A DNA stretch of 64,000 nt from positions 12,744,001 to 12,808,000 of the forward strand of contig NC_081159.1 in assembly GCF_012432095.1 (NCBI RefSeq). The letters run 5' to 3'. Position 1 is the stretch's first letter. The number at the start of each line of letters is the position of its first letter. Made by a program: the position numbers and the translations under genes. This DNA is from Onychostoma macrolepis (Eukaryota > Chordata > Actinopteri > Cypriniformes > Cyprinidae). The notes beneath the pieces were generated by a model. That model did no database searches and had not been told where the DNA came from. It was given only the letters and a program-made list of their open reading frames with translations. Below are positions 61,201 to 64,000 of the stretch, piece after piece.

Positions 61201-63667
61201 TAGATAGATTGATAAATAGATGTTTTTTTAAACATACTTATTTAGTTTTGTGGGAACATTTATTCTGTAGCCTTCATTATATAAAATAAACACACTGACT
61301 TGATGCCTCTAGGTTGACTTACTTGGAGAAGGCAAATTTCGGAAACTTGATGAAGTTCTTTACATAAATTGTGAAGTTTTCTGCCTTTGCCAGCATTGGC
61401 TCCCTGTTACAACATTTGAAACATTACAGGTACAACAATATATATTTTTTTTTTCTTCAAATAGTTTCATATAGGCATGAAGAGCGAATTATAGTGCAAA
61501 AAGGTGAAGTAGATGTACTGCAACTGAACATGGATTGAAAGAAATTGGTACAAAACTGTTTTCTTACGATGGTGTCTGGCCATGTTCAACAGGGCACCAG
61601 GCATGAATCTCACACGTTCCTGTGTCGTTTATACAGCGGCCTGTCTTCACTCCTGAATAAACAACAATAAAATGTAGTCCCTTTAAGGCTCAGGAATTTA
61701 AACTTGCCAGTGGGTCATAGTGTGACACAATGTAACATCTTTTTTTTTTTTTTTTAAGAAGAATCTTACATTCTCACAAAGGTTGTCCTTTTGTATAACT
61801 TCAGGCATGCAGTTAGGGGACAAAAGGTTTGATATTTCATTTAGGTTTTGTGCTTACCATGGCCTGCTATGACAGATTCCCCTTCCACACATTCATTGTC
61901 ATAAGTACATAAACCATCTGGCACTTTAGAACTCTGAAATAAGTCAAATGAACCAAACATATACAACAAACACAGTGATTTTAAAATGTACAAAGATCAA
62001 AAACGTCTATACGAATACAGCTCAGTACTACTCTTTTCAACAGATGCCTCATATCTTTGGTTGCATAATTTGTGTTGAGAATAACCAAATAAAACTACAA
62101 CCTGTCTCTTACCTCAGGGCAGTAACCCAGCTTTTGGTTGGGTGTCACTACATAATTTGTCACCATAAAGAAGACTCTGTCCCCCTGTTTGTAAAAAAAA
62201 ATAAATAAATAAAAATATAAAGTAAACAAAGACATGTTCTTGCAACAGACATTTTAAACAGCAAATTAACTGATCAGAACACTGACATTTGTGTCAAATG
62301 GGATGCTCTCACTTCAGCTTGTTTTCCACAGAACCAACAAGCTTTTGGTTCTTTTCAGCTGTTAATTTAGAGCACTACTAATATTAAGATAACCGAAAAT
62401 AGATTTTTCATTGTGAAACATGATTAACATAATTGACACACTAAATGTTTAGTGTTCAAATTCAAAGCAAAAGCTGTGTGTCATGTTAACATTTGTAGGA
62501 ATATCCATTATGAAATATATAAAACAGAGATTTTGAGAAAGACTGTTAACAGGTGGTTTTCAAATATATTTCTTCCAAAGCAAATATACAGGAAAGAAGT
62601 GTGTTTACTTGTGGGGGGATGACATAGTCCTCTGCACCCCATAGCTGCAGACCATACTGAGAGCTGTTGGTGAGATCTACACCCTTGAGTTTGGTGATCA
62701 CTGAACTCTGGATGACTTCCTCAGTCTCCTGATACCCTTTCTTCCAAAGAAAAACCCACCTTTAAGAAGACACACAAGCAAAAGAAAACAAACAGTGTGA
62801 GAAATAACAACTTAGATTGTGAAAAGTATAAAAAGACATTTATTCTTATTTATTTAGAGTATAAAAAAGAGGATCTGCGCGTGAGCTACAGAGAGCAATG
62901 CTGTAAGTCACATGTCCTATATATGGCCAACACAGCCTGAAGGATGTTATAATCTATAGACAACATTAAATTAAAGGTCTAGATTAGTTATTTCTGGCAA
63001 AGGACCACTATTGAACAGTTTTAAAGAGCAATTATGAAATCAGGCTAGTGCTTTTGTGTGTAGCATTTGGCCACAGCACATGTGATCCAGGTCATCTTAC
63101 ATTCAGCTTTTGTTGCACTTTCATGGTGTAAGAACCCCAAACACTATTTGAACATTAAAAATACAAAGGTATTAGGTTTTTGTCTGGTTCTGGTGCATCT
63201 ATAGACTAAATGGAGATTACTAATCTGAATCAAAACAAGTCTTTTTCACTACATGCAAAATTTACAAACCGAACACCAGCAGGTCAAACAGTGCAGGGAC
63301 ACTGCAATGGTTCCAGTCTTTCCCTTGATATAAATAACATTCGAGACGTGGCGCTTTAACTGTCGGCTTACATTCGGTTTGTTGAAATATATTTGACAGT
63401 AACCATTTTTAACATAAAGAAACACTTAATGACCTATTATAATATGTGTTTTGAAGATTCAATCTTCCAAACACTGACAGAGCCCGTTCGTTCACCTCAA
63501 CGTCTTGATTTAGAGAAAGCACAAGGCACCTACCCGATCAGATATCCAATCACCCCCAGCTGAAAGAGTCTGAACAGAACTCCGACCTTTTTGTTTTTAG
63601 CGATGACAAATTTCTCGGTCTTGTAATCGAGTAGAGAAAAGAAAAAGTTACCCCAGGTCTGAGCCAT
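58077..63667 (-). CDS. p2rx5: P2X purinoceptor 5 (ATP-gated cation channel), 12 exons
   Basis: Exons: 63667-63534, 62759-62609, 62184-62113, 61933-61858, 61652-61568, 61403-61323, 60178-60037, 59368-59229, 58917-58827, 58732-58667, 58555-58470, 58374-58077. They sum to 1422 bases, 473 residues, with phases agreeing throughout. P2X landmarks: N-terminal DYKTEKFVIAKNKKVG, TM1 in exons 1-2, ATP-site lysines in VITKLKGV, the cysteine-rich head, GIEWNCDLDKDESQCNPEYS, the ATP-contact motif SGYNFRFARY, and GIRFDILVNGK before TM2 (IIPTVISIGSGLALMG). After TM2 comes SSFYRETKFEAV and a long, His/Arg-rich then Ser/Thr-rich tail of about 98 residues. Intron 7 has a GC-AG donor. The exon encoding AGRFSIIPTVIS, which most human P2RX5 transcripts lack, is present with good splice sites. 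The protein is a trimeric plasma-membrane channel opened by extracellular ATP. Confidence 0.95.
59691..59714. repeat. (TC)n microsatellite in p2rx5 intron 7
   Basis: About 11 TC dinucleotides. Confidence 0.85.
61137..61198. repeat. (AT)n-(AG)n compound microsatellite in p2rx5 intron 6
   Basis: About 13 AT units change directly into about 16 AG units. Confidence 0.95.
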
Positions 63668-64000
63668 GCTCCTGTGTAATTGACAGCGTCGAAGCAGCTG
63701 TCAACTGCTCTGCGCAGACGGTGGTGCAGACGGTGGTGCAGACGGTTCTTCCCCCTAAATGTTGTGTCAAAACCTTTTGCTGTTTGATTTATCAGATTTC
63801 TCCTTTCGTTCCGGAAATATTTCTTTATTTTGACAATATTACTATCATTGATGCAACTGCTGATGTGAGCAGTAAATAAGGGGTTAAGCTGTTTTAAGGA
63901 CGAAACAAAAGCAACTTCTAAGGTAGGGATAGGAATCGATTCCGAGGCGTTGGGAATCGAGAGTCGATTCCAATCCCATCAAGAGGAATCGACTCCTCAT
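63668..64000. promoter_or_regulatory. p2rx5 5' flank with short tandem repeat and transposon end
   Basis: Just upstream of the p2rx5 start, CAGACGGTGGTG is repeated three times at about 63714-63750, the last copy incomplete. From about 63926 the repeated GGAATCGATTCC / GAATCGAGAGTCGATTCC motifs look like the end of a fish hAT-type element that continues past the window. Confidence 0.45.

Noticed and set aside
1..64000. CRISPR array, operon or phage-like system
   Set aside because: No regularly spaced repeats with unique spacers and no prokaryotic gene organisation; all genes are intron-containing vertebrate genes or transposon remnants.

Overview
The window is vertebrate nuclear DNA from a ray-finned fish, most likely a cyprinid. 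The genes have long introns, coding density is low, and the repeats are typical of carp-family genomes: a tRNA-derived SINE resembling HAmo, Tc1-like and hAT elements, a Ty3/Gypsy chromovirus remnant, and many copies of short inverted-repeat elements. No CRISPR array, rRNA operon or bacterial gene is present. All gene models come from reading splice sites and comparing translations with remembered vertebrate families; no search was run.

Layout. 1-10090 is non-coding flank or upstream intron of the first gene. 10091-21540 (+) is a FAM222B-like gene: a small first coding exon, a 7.7 kb intron, and one large exon that carries a single-base frameshift. 21817-34652 and 37998-50207 are two copies of a tandem segmental duplication. 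Each carries a complete 15-exon TRPV1-like channel gene on the minus strand (23495-30698 and 39366-47319). The duplication broke inside the last exon of the neighbouring sedoheptulokinase gene, so unit 1 ends with a dead shpk fragment (34461-34652), while unit 2 runs into the intact seven-exon shpk (50059-55232, minus). A chromovirus remnant, a V-SINE-like element and other repeats fill the junction (34653-37997). emc6 follows on the plus strand (56347-56679), divergent from shpk. A 12-exon p2rx5 lies on the minus strand (58077-63667).

The order trpv1-shpk-emc6-p2rx5 recalls human 17p13 (TRPV1-SHPK-CTNS-TAX1BP3-EMC6-P2RX5), but ctns and tax1bp3 are not seen here. Two of the gene families are cation channels (heat/ligand-gated TRPV1, ATP-gated P2X5), one is a metabolic kinase and one a membrane-insertase subunit. 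They are neighbours by ancestral synteny, not an operon.

The most interesting signal is the trpv1 pair. Some tracts, introns included, are almost identical between copies. Others (S1-S2, the pore turret and the C-tail) are strongly diverged, which suggests patchy gene conversion beside functional divergence. Each copy has also gained its own transposons since duplication.
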